Positions 1 to 5,461 of a DNA stretch of 7,306 nucleotides are shown here, one piece after another. The position numbers and the translations under genes were made by a program. Every line of letters starts with the position of its first letter. The stretch's first letter is position 1. The DNA comes from a bacterium (GTDB lineage Bacteria > Patescibacteriota > Gracilibacteria > JAUYGZ01): contig JAUYKR010000130.1 of assembly GCA_030699855.1 (NCBI GenBank), forward strand, positions 1 through 7,306, read 5' to 3'. Below the pieces are notes generated by a model. It searched no databases, was not told the DNA's origin, and saw only the letters and a list, made by a program, of their open reading frames with translations.

Positions 1-1
1 G

Positions 2-661
2 GAGAAATTTTCCAAAGCGTTTGACCTTCCCGCGCTGCCAAACCTGGACAAAGGCAAGGAAATCATCGATGAAGCGGTTGAAGGAGGCAAAGAAGCCGCC
101 AAAGAACTGGCTGACCAACTGGAAAAAGCCATGGGCCTGGAAAAGTTTCGTGGGGATTTTCTCAAGTTCGTCAGCGAAAAATGCCCGGCTGTGGCTCCAC
201 AGGCTCAGAAATGGCTGGATAACATGACGGCAGCCCACATCATTGAAATCGCCAAGGAGGATGGATTTACTGAAGATCAAATTATCACCTTGTGGCTGCC
301 AAAAATCATGAGCGAGGGCGGGCCATACGCGCTCCTGCGCCGAGTCTCCGGCAAAGATATGCCGGAAGGGGGAGTGCCCGGCATCGTCTATTTCTTCCTG
401 AACGCCAGCAACAAGCAGGAAGCGATTGGTATGGGGGTAAAGGCGCTGCCGGAAGCCCTGGATGAGTTTAAACCGATCATTTCCGGCGTCATCAATGAAG
501 TCACGAAAAACCCTGGAGACGCGGCCGGATTTTTTGAGAACCTCCTGGATATGAATACCATCACCAGCACCCTCTTTGGGGGACTAAAGGAGGATGTTCA
601 TCTGGCCACCGAAGCGGTAAACAGCAGCTGGTGGATGAAAGGCTACGTCAAGGAGATCTAA
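2..661 (+). CDS. Unrecognised protein, 5'-partial (C-terminal 219 residues visible)
   Basis: The reading frame is open from the first bases of the window to the TAA at 659-661, so the true start lies upstream. An internal ATG at 131 is not preferred, because the codons before it are equally gene-like (charged, helix-forming, with Lys/Glu/Ala repeats such as KEIIDEAVEGGKEAAKEL). The visible part is soluble-looking: an amphipathic, probably coiled-coil start (about residues 17-45), then mixed helices with a glycine-rich centre (GGVPGIVYFFLN) and an aromatic-rich end (SSWWMKGYVKEI). I see no catalytic motif, signal peptide or clear membrane helix, and I do not recognise the family. The next gene begins three bases after the stop, and its ribosome binding site lies within this gene's last codons, so the two are almost certainly co-transcribed and probably act together. 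I am confident it is coding but cannot assign a function. Confidence 0.75.
   Translation, partial: EKFSKAFDLPALPNLDKGKEIIDEAVEGGKEAAKELADQLEKAMGLEKFRGDFLKFVSEKCPAVAPQAQKWLDNMTAAHIIEIAKEDGFTEDQIITLWLPKIMSEGGPYALLRRVSGKDMPEGGVPGIVYFFLNASNKQEAIGMGVKALPEALDEFKPIISGVINEVTKNPGDAAGFFENLLDMNTITSTLFGGLKEDVHLATEAVNSSWWMKGYVKEI
650..655 (+). promoter_or_regulatory. Shine-Dalgarno AAGGAG for the 809-residue gene
   Basis: AAGGAG lies in the last codons of the upstream gene. It is 9 bases before GTG 665 and 12 before ATG 668. The spacing favours the GTG, although either codon may serve, since they are adjacent and in frame. It is the only strong SD in front of a gene start in this window; the starts of pheA, aroF and the sensor gene have none. 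Confidence 0.6.
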
Positions 662-664
662 GCC

Positions 665-3094
665 GTGATGTTCGGATCCTATATCGCCTATAAAGGTAAA
701 CTCGCCGGTCTCATTCTCGACAAGCCCTTCGTGGCCCTGTATCTGGGCGGCGTGACCCGCTATGCCTGGTTGAAGAAGAAAACCCTCGTCGACAAAATCA
801 TCGATATCATCTGTGATCGAGACGGTAAGGAAGGAAAGACCTCCTACCGCAAGAGCCTTTACAAACTTCTCCAGATCGAGGACAAGGAGGAAGGTGAAAA
901 AGAATTAGACGCAGGAGAGCGGGAAAAAGTCGATGAACTCCTGGAAAGTGAAGAGAGGGGATTGATCGAACTGTGGGTCGAGGACAAGCTCGACCTAGAG
1001 GCTGATGAGAATTTGACCGGCTTGGAAAAGAGAGAGGCGGAAATTCTGAAGACCTTTACCATAGATCCGCTGGCCGCGGGCGGGAGAGTGGCAAAGGATA
1101 TGTTTGAAGTCGTGATGAAGGGCTTTGCCGCTGTCGGCTGGGATGATGCTGGAAATATGCTGATCCTCGGCAAAAACGCCAACCCGCTGTACGTGATGGG
1201 AAAGTCCTTTACCCAGGATGTCTGGCATCTGCTTGAAGGCTTCGCCGGAGAAGAAGATAAGGGCATTATAGCCCCTCTCGGCGGACTGATTATTTTTGGA
1301 ATCGGCACTCATGCCGTTTTTGATTCTTACCGCCAGATGCTGGAAGAGGCACCAAGGATGGGATACAAGGCTAAGCATCTGTTGAGGAGCCTTCTTCCCT
1401 TCTCGAAGGAATGGAGATATTTGGCCTGGTCCGGCCTGGAAGGCTATGCGGCTCCGGTCATGAAGCTCTTCCAGAAAAATAAGCTGGCGAGAATTGATAG
1501 CTATTTCGACGAGCTAGAAGAAGCCATTCAAAGCAAAGACGGCCAGCGAGTCAAAAAGATTTGCGAATCAATTAAAAAGGTGGCTGCCTTTGAAGCGAAC
1601 GAAGTGGTCTATCGCAAGCTTTCGAAGACCCGCATCGCCTGGCAATTCAACCAGATGATCGACTCCATTTTCGAGCAGGTCGATAAAATTCGAGCCTTCG
1701 GCACGGATCTTGACGATCCGGAGGTGCAAAAAAAACTTCAGAATTGGCTGGGAAAAGCGAAAGGAGAACTAGCTCAGACCAGAACGGTAGTGCTCAATTA
1801 CCTGACCCGTATGAACATGATCCTGGGCGGTCACCCCATCCAGGCCATCATGAAGGAATTTCCCGACACCAGCGGTATCACGCAGATTGATGCTAAAAAG
1901 TTTTTTTCTGGAACTCCGCAGGAAATGAGCCAGCGAATCTCCGAGCTCGAGGGAAAACTGAGTACTGCCTCAGTATCAGAGCTTGAAAGGGCCAAAGCGT
2001 CACAGGAGCTTCTTTCGTTGAAGTCGTATCTGAAACCGGAAAGCGCGGTGGAAGAGGTGGCGAAAAGAGTCGATGACCTGGAGAGGGGGCTTGGCCAGAT
2101 CAGCAATCCCGAGCAGCTCAAAGAAAGTCTTGAGCGAATGGCAACGGATCTCCGAGCCATGGAGGAGGGGATTCAAGCCCGGTTTGTGGCGAAGGTGAAA
2201 GAAGCGCGTGCGCTGGCGGAGGCGGAAGACCTGCCGCTGAACCATCCGAAAATCCAGGAAATGCTCAACAAAATCGATCAGGAGATCGGCATTCCCTTTG
2301 CCGAAACCAAGATGAAGCTGGTTTCACTTCTGGACCAAGGCCTCAAGATGTTGCCCAAGAGCCTGCGCAGCGCGACTCTGAAGCACAAGCTCTGGCGAGC
2401 GATTGAGGGGACGGAAGGCACCTTCCTGACCAGGCTTTCGCAGAGCGCCGGAGGACGGGCAAAAATGATGGTGGCGATGGCAGCCTTGATGTTCGTTACC
2501 GACCAGCTGGTCCACCGCGGCGATCCCGAGCGCGATCTGGAACAGATCTGGGAAGAGCTCGGTCCAGACCTCCGGCAACTGCTGTTGGATGTATTGCCCA
2601 TCGCCGGCACCTACTCAAACTTTCATTCAGCCATCTCCGGAAAGGAAATTATTTCTGACAGAGACGTCAGTAGTCTGCCAGACCGCCTGAGTAATACCGC
2701 CTGGGGAGTGGCTGGACTGGCAGGCGACATCGTCACCGTGATCGGCTTTCTGCCAAGCGCAGGAACCTCAACGGGAGCAAACATTGGCATTCGTCTGGCC
2801 AAGTCCGGTGCGAAAGGTCAGCGACTTATGAAGTTTCTGCCACGCCTGGAAGCCGTGGCGGACAAGATGGGAGGATATTGGGAGCTGGCAAAATCGCTGC
2901 GCCGGATCAAGCAGGCCGAAAAGACAGCTCATGCCATCAGGGCTTTAAAAACCATCGAACGGACCGCCATCGGCAGCGGCCTGGTTATGCTCGGGGGACA
3001 GATCGCCACCATGGTTTACGGATTTACGGAAGGAGATATTGAAGCCATTGATCCGGCAAATTACGATCAAGAGAGCATTCAGGGGCAGGAATAA
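665..3094 (+). CDS. Large unrecognised protein with hydrophobic segments and a central coiled coil (809 residues)
   Basis: I do not recognise this family. Visible layout: a hydrophobic, aromatic N-terminus (about residues 12-35); an acidic, very charged stretch (about 70-130); a short hydrophobic segment (about 201-219, LGGLIIFGIG); helical regions from 265 to 400; a long heptad-like coiled coil rich in Glu/Lys/Leu (about 415-515); and a C-terminal third with three hydrophobic, Gly/Ala-rich segments (about 600-616, 679-700 and 767-787). Residues 638-700 contain PIAGT, ISGKE and DR spaced rather like the linker seen before toxin domains in some polymorphic toxins, but no toxin domain follows and the resemblance is weak. 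No signal peptide is obvious. The start is GTG 665 or ATG 668, with AAGGAG upstream. It follows the upstream partial gene by three bases, so the pair is one operon. A membrane-associated scaffold or surface/secretion role is only a guess. Confidence 0.8.
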   Translation: MMFGSYIAYKGKLAGLILDKPFVALYLGGVTRYAWLKKKTLVDKIIDIICDRDGKEGKTSYRKSLYKLLQIEDKEEGEKELDAGEREKVDELLESEERGLIELWVEDKLDLEADENLTGLEKREAEILKTFTIDPLAAGGRVAKDMFEVVMKGFAAVGWDDAGNMLILGKNANPLYVMGKSFTQDVWHLLEGFAGEEDKGIIAPLGGLIIFGIGTHAVFDSYRQMLEEAPRMGYKAKHLLRSLLPFSKEWRYLAWSGLEGYAAPVMKLFQKNKLARIDSYFDELEEAIQSKDGQRVKKICESIKKVAAFEANEVVYRKLSKTRIAWQFNQMIDSIFEQVDKIRAFGTDLDDPEVQKKLQNWLGKAKGELAQTRTVVLNYLTRMNMILGGHPIQAIMKEFPDTSGITQIDAKKFFSGTPQEMSQRISELEGKLSTASVSELERAKASQELLSLKSYLKPESAVEEVAKRVDDLERGLGQISNPEQLKESLERMATDLRAMEEGIQARFVAKVKEARALAEAEDLPLNHPKIQEMLNKIDQEIGIPFAETKMKLVSLLDQGLKMLPKSLRSATLKHKLWRAIEGTEGTFLTRLSQSAGGRAKMMVAMAALMFVTDQLVHRGDPERDLEQIWEELGPDLRQLLLDVLPIAGTYSNFHSAISGKEIISDRDVSSLPDRLSNTAWGVAGLAGDIVTVIGFLPSAGTSTGANIGIRLAKSGAKGQRLMKFLPRLEAVADKMGGYWELAKSLRRIKQAEKTAHAIRALKTIERTAIGSGLVMLGGQIATMVYGFTEGDIEAIDPANYDQESIQGQE

Positions 3095-3128
3095 AGAAGT
3101 ACTTTTTTAAGCACCTAATTTCTAGACC

Positions 3129-3371
3129 ATGGCCATCACCCCGCAAAGATTCGCCCATCTCCTCAGAGCTTCCCTGCTTGCTGATGAGGTCCAACAAAGC
3201 CTGCTGAATCTTCTTTCTCTTCTGACATCAGATCAGATCGAGGCCATCGCGATATTGCTGGAAGAAAATGTCCAGCAGAAGGAAATACTTTTCAGTCAGG
3301 CCGAATCGAAAAAGAGCCAAGTGCTCCTGAAAATGGAAGTGGAATTCGAGCGGCTAAAAGAGAAAATGTGA
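3129..3371 (+). CDS. Small helical protein of unknown function (80 residues)
   Basis: The first half is leucine-rich amphipathic helix (about residues 8-45, with LLNLLSLLTSDQIEAIAILL). The second half is a charged coiled-coil-like helix rich in Glu/Lys/Gln (about 46-80). There is no signal peptide or known motif. It begins 34 bases after the large gene on the same strand, with no convincing terminator between them, so it is probably the last gene of that operon. No SD precedes the ATG; the upstream bases are TCTAGACC. The protein-like composition and tidy fit between neighbours support it, but there is no family match I can name. The next promoter starts eight bases after its stop. Confidence 0.6.
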   Translation: MAITPQRFAHLLRASLLADEVQQSLLNLLSLLTSDQIEAIAILLEENVQQKEILFSQAESKKSQVLLKMEVEFERLKEKM

Positions 3372-3378
3372 CGTAGCC

Positions 3379-3407
3379 TTGACTTTCGATTACCGGCAAG
3401 GTAAACT
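3379..3407 (+). promoter_or_regulatory. Sigma-70-type promoter of the pheA-tyrA transcription unit
   Basis: The -35 box TTGACT (3379-3384, five of six consensus bases) and the -10 box TAAACT (3402-3407, four of six) are separated by exactly 17 bases. The expected start of transcription is near 3413-3415, giving an untranslated leader of about 15 bases before the leader peptide ATG. Its position between the end of the upstream gene and the leader peptide is what an attenuated operon requires. Prediction only. Confidence 0.6.
3390..3404 (+). promoter_or_regulatory. Possible operator: inverted repeat TTACC-N5-GGTAA
   Basis: TTACCGGCAAGGTAA is a perfect 5-base inverted repeat around a 5-base spacer. 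It sits between the -35 and -10 boxes and overlaps the first three bases of the -10. A dimeric repressor bound here would block RNA polymerase. No known aromatic regulator (TrpR, TyrR) has this sequence, and arms this short can arise by chance. Confidence 0.3.
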
Positions 3408-3428
3408 TTCGTCGTTCTTTCATCAGTT

Positions 3429-3482
3429 ATGAGCATCAGCAAGGCTTTTTATTCATTCTATTTTTGGAACTTCTCCGCCTGA
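3429..3482 (+). CDS. Aromatic-rich leader peptide controlling pheA-tyrA (17 residues)
   Basis: The 17 codons encode MSISKAFYSFYFWNFSA followed by TGA. Codons 7-15 contain seven aromatic residues in nine: four Phe (TTT, TTC, TTT, TTC), two Tyr (both TAT) and one Trp. Such runs are the hallmark of leader peptides, like PheL, whose translation senses charged tRNA. The Phe and Tyr codons match the products of the two genes that follow, prephenate dehydratase (Phe branch) and prephenate dehydrogenase (Tyr branch). The stop codon overlaps the first bases of RNA segment 2 of the attenuator, as the mechanism needs. The ATG lies about 15 bases after the predicted transcription start and has no clear SD, which resembles other starts in this window. 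The peptide itself probably has no function beyond its translation. It is too short for routine gene finding. Confidence 0.85.
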   Translation: MSISKAFYSFYFWNFSA

Positions 3483-3486
3483 GAAG
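3470..3486 (+). promoter_or_regulatory. Attenuator hairpin 1:2 (pause/protector hairpin)
   Basis: CTTCTC (3470-3475) pairs with GAGAAG (3481-3486) around the 5-base loop CGCCT. It includes the last Phe codon and the stop codon of the leader peptide. When the leader is not translated, this hairpin would sequester segment 2, leaving the terminator free to form. Confidence 0.65.
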
Positions 3487-3525
3487 AGTTGTTTGATGCT
3501 CAAAGAAATTCAACAAGCTCTTCTC
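3481..3525 (+). promoter_or_regulatory. Attenuator hairpin 2:3 (antiterminator)
   Basis: GAGAAGAG (3481-3488) is perfectly complementary to CTCTTCTC (3518-3525). After a bulged G3517 the pairing continues for five more pairs (3489-3493 with 3512-3516), about 13 pairs in all. A small inner hairpin (TTTGA-TGC-TCAAA, 3492-3504) could form in its loop. Segment 3 is shared with the terminator, so the two structures exclude each other. A ribosome stalled on the aromatic codons would leave segment 2 free and favour this read-through form. Confidence 0.75.
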
Positions 3526-3541
3526 CACGAGGAGTTTTTTT
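3515..3541 (+). terminator. Rho-independent attenuator terminator (hairpin 3:4) before pheA
   Basis: AAGCTCTTC (3515-3523) pairs with GAGGAGTTT (3529-3537), nine pairs with two G-U wobbles and the loop TCCAC. Seven consecutive T's run from 3535 to 3541, followed by more T-rich sequence to 3552. It lies 18 bases before the pheA ATG and downstream of a promoter and leader peptide, so it acts as an attenuator. It would also stop read-through from the upstream operon. Confidence 0.8.
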
Positions 3542-3559
3542 ATTTTATTTTTACCCCAT

Positions 3560-4450
3560 ATGGATCCGCAAATCGCTGCGCAGCTTAAGCCCTGGCGGGA
3601 CAAAATAGATCAAGTCGACGACCAGATCATCGACCTGCTGGCCCAACGGCAGGCAGCCGTGGAAGAAGTGGGAAGTGTTAAGGAAAAAAACCGTGCTCAG
3701 GTCTACGACCCCAAGCGTGAACTGCAGGCCAGGATGCGACGCAAGAAACTGACCAAAGAAAGAGGCCTCGACCAGCTTCAGGTAGAAATGATCTTTGAGC
3801 AAATCGTGATGATGGCCAGGGAAAGCCAAAAAAATATGCGACAGAAAACAGAAGAGGGAGAGGTGGAGGCTCCCAAGGATCGTCCAGTTCGAATGGGGAT
3901 CATGGGAGGAATCGGCAGTTTTTCAGAAGCGGCTACTCTGCAATTTCTGGAAAAACACAGTATGAAGAACTACGAGCTTCACTATCCGATTTCTACTGAA
4001 AACGTTTTGAAGGCTCTTGAAACGGATGAGGTGGATATCGGAATCTTCCCGATCGAGAATTCGACTGCCGGATTGGTCATGGAAAGCATAAAGGCCTCGA
4101 GCAAGCACCTGTTCGACATTGAAGAGATTTTTGAATTCGACGTGATCCAGTGTTTGATGGCCCTTCCCGGAGTTAAGAAGTCGGACATTCGCAAGGTCAT
4201 GTCTCATCCTCAAGCACTTCGCCAGTGCGTAGGTTATCTGGAAAAAAACTTTCCCCAGGCCGAGCTGATCGAGGGTACCGACACGGCTGAAGGAGCGCGT
4301 CTGCTGGAAGAGAGCCCGGAGGAAACCCACCTGGCCGTGATCGCTCCCAAACGATGCGCTCAGCTCTATCACCTGGAGATTCTGGAAGAAGCGATTCAGG
4401 ACCAAAAGAAAAATTTTACCCGCTTTATCGCCGCTAAAAAATCATCATGA
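3560..4450 (+). CDS. pheA: Bifunctional chorismate mutase / prephenate dehydratase without ACT domain
   Basis: This cytoplasmic enzyme converts chorismate to prephenate and then to phenylpyruvate, the precursor of phenylalanine. Residues 1-92 form an AroQ-class chorismate mutase. R13, R30, K41, D50, R53, E54 and Q90 line up, with a constant offset of two, with the E. coli active-site residues R11, R28, K39, D48, R51, E52 and Q88. Residues 110-292 are the dehydratase domain: GGIGSFSEAA (116-125), PIENSTAG (164-171), SHPQALRQC, TAEGA and the catalytic TRF motif (287-289). The protein stops seven residues after TRF, at 296 residues against about 386 for E. coli PheA. The C-terminal ACT domain with its ESRP phenylalanine-binding motif is therefore missing, and feedback inhibition is probably absent. 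There is no SD and no in-frame ATG, GTG or TTG just upstream, so ATG 3560 is the likely start. It is preceded by the leader peptide and attenuator and overlaps tyrA. Confidence 0.95.
   Translation: MDPQIAAQLKPWRDKIDQVDDQIIDLLAQRQAAVEEVGSVKEKNRAQVYDPKRELQARMRRKKLTKERGLDQLQVEMIFEQIVMMARESQKNMRQKTEEGEVEAPKDRPVRMGIMGGIGSFSEAATLQFLEKHSMKNYELHYPISTENVLKALETDEVDIGIFPIENSTAGLVMESIKASSKHLFDIEEIFEFDVIQCLMALPGVKKSDIRKVMSHPQALRQCVGYLEKNFPQAELIEGTDTAEGARLLEESPEETHLAVIAPKRCAQLYHLEILEEAIQDQKKNFTRFIAAKKSS
4422..4438 (+). repeat. 17-base direct repeat, copy 1 (inside the pheA 3' end)
   Basis: GCTTTATCGCCGCTAAA encodes the FIAAK tail of PheA. An identical copy lies at 5409-5425, in the gap before aroF. The flanking ...AAATTTTACCC is also shared in part: it lies before the repeat here and after it in the second copy. 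The two copies bracket tyrA. Confidence 0.6.
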
Positions 4451-5292
4451 AAAATCTTGTTATCGGCATCATCGGTGCCAAAGGGAAAATGGGAGAGGCC
4501 TTCGTCCAATTATTTCGGTCACAAGGATGTGAAGTGTTGGAAGCAGACATAAGTACCGAGCTCAGCGGAAAGGATCTGATTCAGCAAGCCGACATCACCA
4601 TCTTCTCTGTCCCCATTACCGCCGCCGTTGGTCTGATCCGAGAGCTGGCTCCTCACGCCAAATCGGGCGCACTTCTGAGCGACTTTACCGCCATCAAGAC
4701 ACCGGCTGTTCAGGCCATGCGGGAGGCCGCGCCGAAGTCTTGTGAAATCCTAGGACTCCATCCGATCTTCGGTCCGGGAGTGGTTCAGGACATGAGCCAA
4801 CAGGTTATCGCCGCCTGTCCGGTGCGAGCTGGCGACAAAGCTGCACAACTCCTTCAATTCTTCACCGATCAGGGAGCGCAAATAAAGGAAACCAGTCCGG
4901 AGGAACACGATCGAATGATGAGCCTGATCCAGGGGGTCACGCACGTTTCCGCCATCGCTACCGCCATGGCCATGAAGAAGCTTGGCGTGTCCGTAAGCGA
5001 GACTCTGGAATATGCCAGCCCGATCTACAAACTTCGACTGGAAATGGTGGGACGGATCCTCAGCCAGGGGGCTCAACTGTATGCCGAAATCGCGGTTGAA
5101 AACCCGCTGACAAAAGAGTCCATTGGAGCTTACTTAGAATCCATTCAGTTCCTGAAAGATTGTGTCGTGAGCGGTCATGAAGAGGGGTTTATACAGGCCT
5201 TCCGGGAGGCCGCAGAATATCTCGGAGACTTCAAAGAAGAAGCCTATCGCAAGACAAGCAAACTGATCAAGCAGTCAAAAAATATTCTTTAA
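4447..5292 (+). CDS. tyrA: Prephenate dehydrogenase (E. coli TyrA-like, no mutase domain)
   Basis: It oxidatively decarboxylates prephenate to 4-hydroxyphenylpyruvate, the tyrosine precursor, using NAD(P)+. Residues 7-16 (GIIGAKGKMG) are the dinucleotide-binding glycine loop. SVPI (54-57) follows the Rossmann core. H105 in LHPIFGP is in the position of the catalytic histidine. HDRMM (154-158) and GVTH (163-166) mark the C-terminal helical domain. SPIYKLRLEMVGR (191-203) closely resembles the E. coli segment SPIYRLELAMVGR: R203 matches prephenate-binding R294, while K195 replaces R286. The E. coli enzyme carries an N-terminal chorismate mutase; this one does not, and the mutase is on PheA instead. 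There is no ACT domain at the C-terminus (281 residues). The ATG overlaps the pheA TGA as ATGA, implying translational coupling and shared control by the leader attenuator. Confidence 0.95.
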   Translation: MKNLVIGIIGAKGKMGEAFVQLFRSQGCEVLEADISTELSGKDLIQQADITIFSVPITAAVGLIRELAPHAKSGALLSDFTAIKTPAVQAMREAAPKSCEILGLHPIFGPGVVQDMSQQVIAACPVRAGDKAAQLLQFFTDQGAQIKETSPEEHDRMMSLIQGVTHVSAIATAMAMKKLGVSVSETLEYASPIYKLRLEMVGRILSQGAQLYAEIAVENPLTKESIGAYLESIQFLKDCVVSGHEEGFIQAFREAAEYLGDFKEEAYRKTSKLIKQSKNIL

Positions 5293-5310
5293 TTCTCTCA
5301 TTTAACCGCT

Positions 5311-5424
5311 ATGAAAACCCTGACATCCGGCCACAGCTCACAAGCGCAACCGCCGAACAAACATTGTCTTTTTAGCAGCACAGCCGCAGCAAACAACTCC
5401 TATCTTTGGCTTTATCGCCGCTAA
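5311..5424 (+). CDS. Doubtful 37-codon ORF in the tyrA-aroF gap
   Basis: ATG 5311 opens a 37-codon frame ending in TAA 5422-5424, with the last residues SYLWLYRR. The Tyr-Leu-Trp-Leu-Tyr cluster near the stop could suggest a second aromatic leader peptide, this time before aroF. Against this, there is no SD, no terminator hairpin with a T-tract between it and aroF, and only three aromatic codons at the end. It could equally be a chance ORF. Confidence 0.2.
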   Translation: MKTLTSGHSSQAQPPNKHCLFSSTAAANNSYLWLYRR

Positions 5425-5425
5425 A
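5409..5425 (+). repeat. 17-base direct repeat, copy 2 (upstream of aroF)
   Basis: GCTTTATCGCCGCTAAA is identical to 4422-4438 in the pheA tail. The frame that reads FIAAK here is in frame with aroF (no stop between 5324 and the aroF ATG), although it has no start codon. The distance between copies is 987 bases, a multiple of three. Confidence 0.6.
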
Positions 5426-5445
5426 TTTTACCCCCTTAATTCATC

Positions 5446-5451
5446 TATAAC
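5446..5451 (+). promoter_or_regulatory. Possible -10 box giving a nearly leaderless aroF transcript
   Basis: TATAAC matches five of six bases of the -10 consensus and lies 10 bases before the aroF ATG. Transcription would start around 5457-5459, leaving only a few untranslated bases, which fits the lack of an SD. The -35 region (AAATTT near 5423) is poor, so this is tentative; aroF could also be read from the pheA promoter. Confidence 0.3.
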
Positions 5452-5461
5452 ACCCCAACCC

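Noticed and set aside
21..227. 68-codon + strand ORF overlapping the first gene
   Set aside because: It is rich in Trp, Lys and Arg in an untypical way and overlaps the continuous, helix-forming frame that ends at 661, which is the real gene.
3095..3128. Terminator or promoter around the palindrome AAGTACTT at 3097-3104
   Set aside because: The 8-base palindrome leaves no room for a loop, and no -35/-10 pair with proper spacing is found. The gap is better read as a short operon spacer.
3369..3482. TGA recoded as glycine or another amino acid, as in some candidate phyla
   Set aside because: TGA ends the 80-residue gene, pheA (inside ATGA) and aroF exactly where the families or neighbours end, and no gene has internal TGA codons.
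3414..3559. T-box riboswitch as the regulator of pheA
   Set aside because: The T-box core (AGGGTGGNACCGCG-like) and the long stem I are absent, and the leader is only about 145 bases. The leader peptide model explains the terminator and competing stems fully.
5357..5374. Terminator after tyrA (ACAA-ACA-TTGT followed by CTTTTT)
   Set aside because: The stem has only four AT-rich pairs, too weak for a rho-independent terminator; read-through into aroF stays possible.
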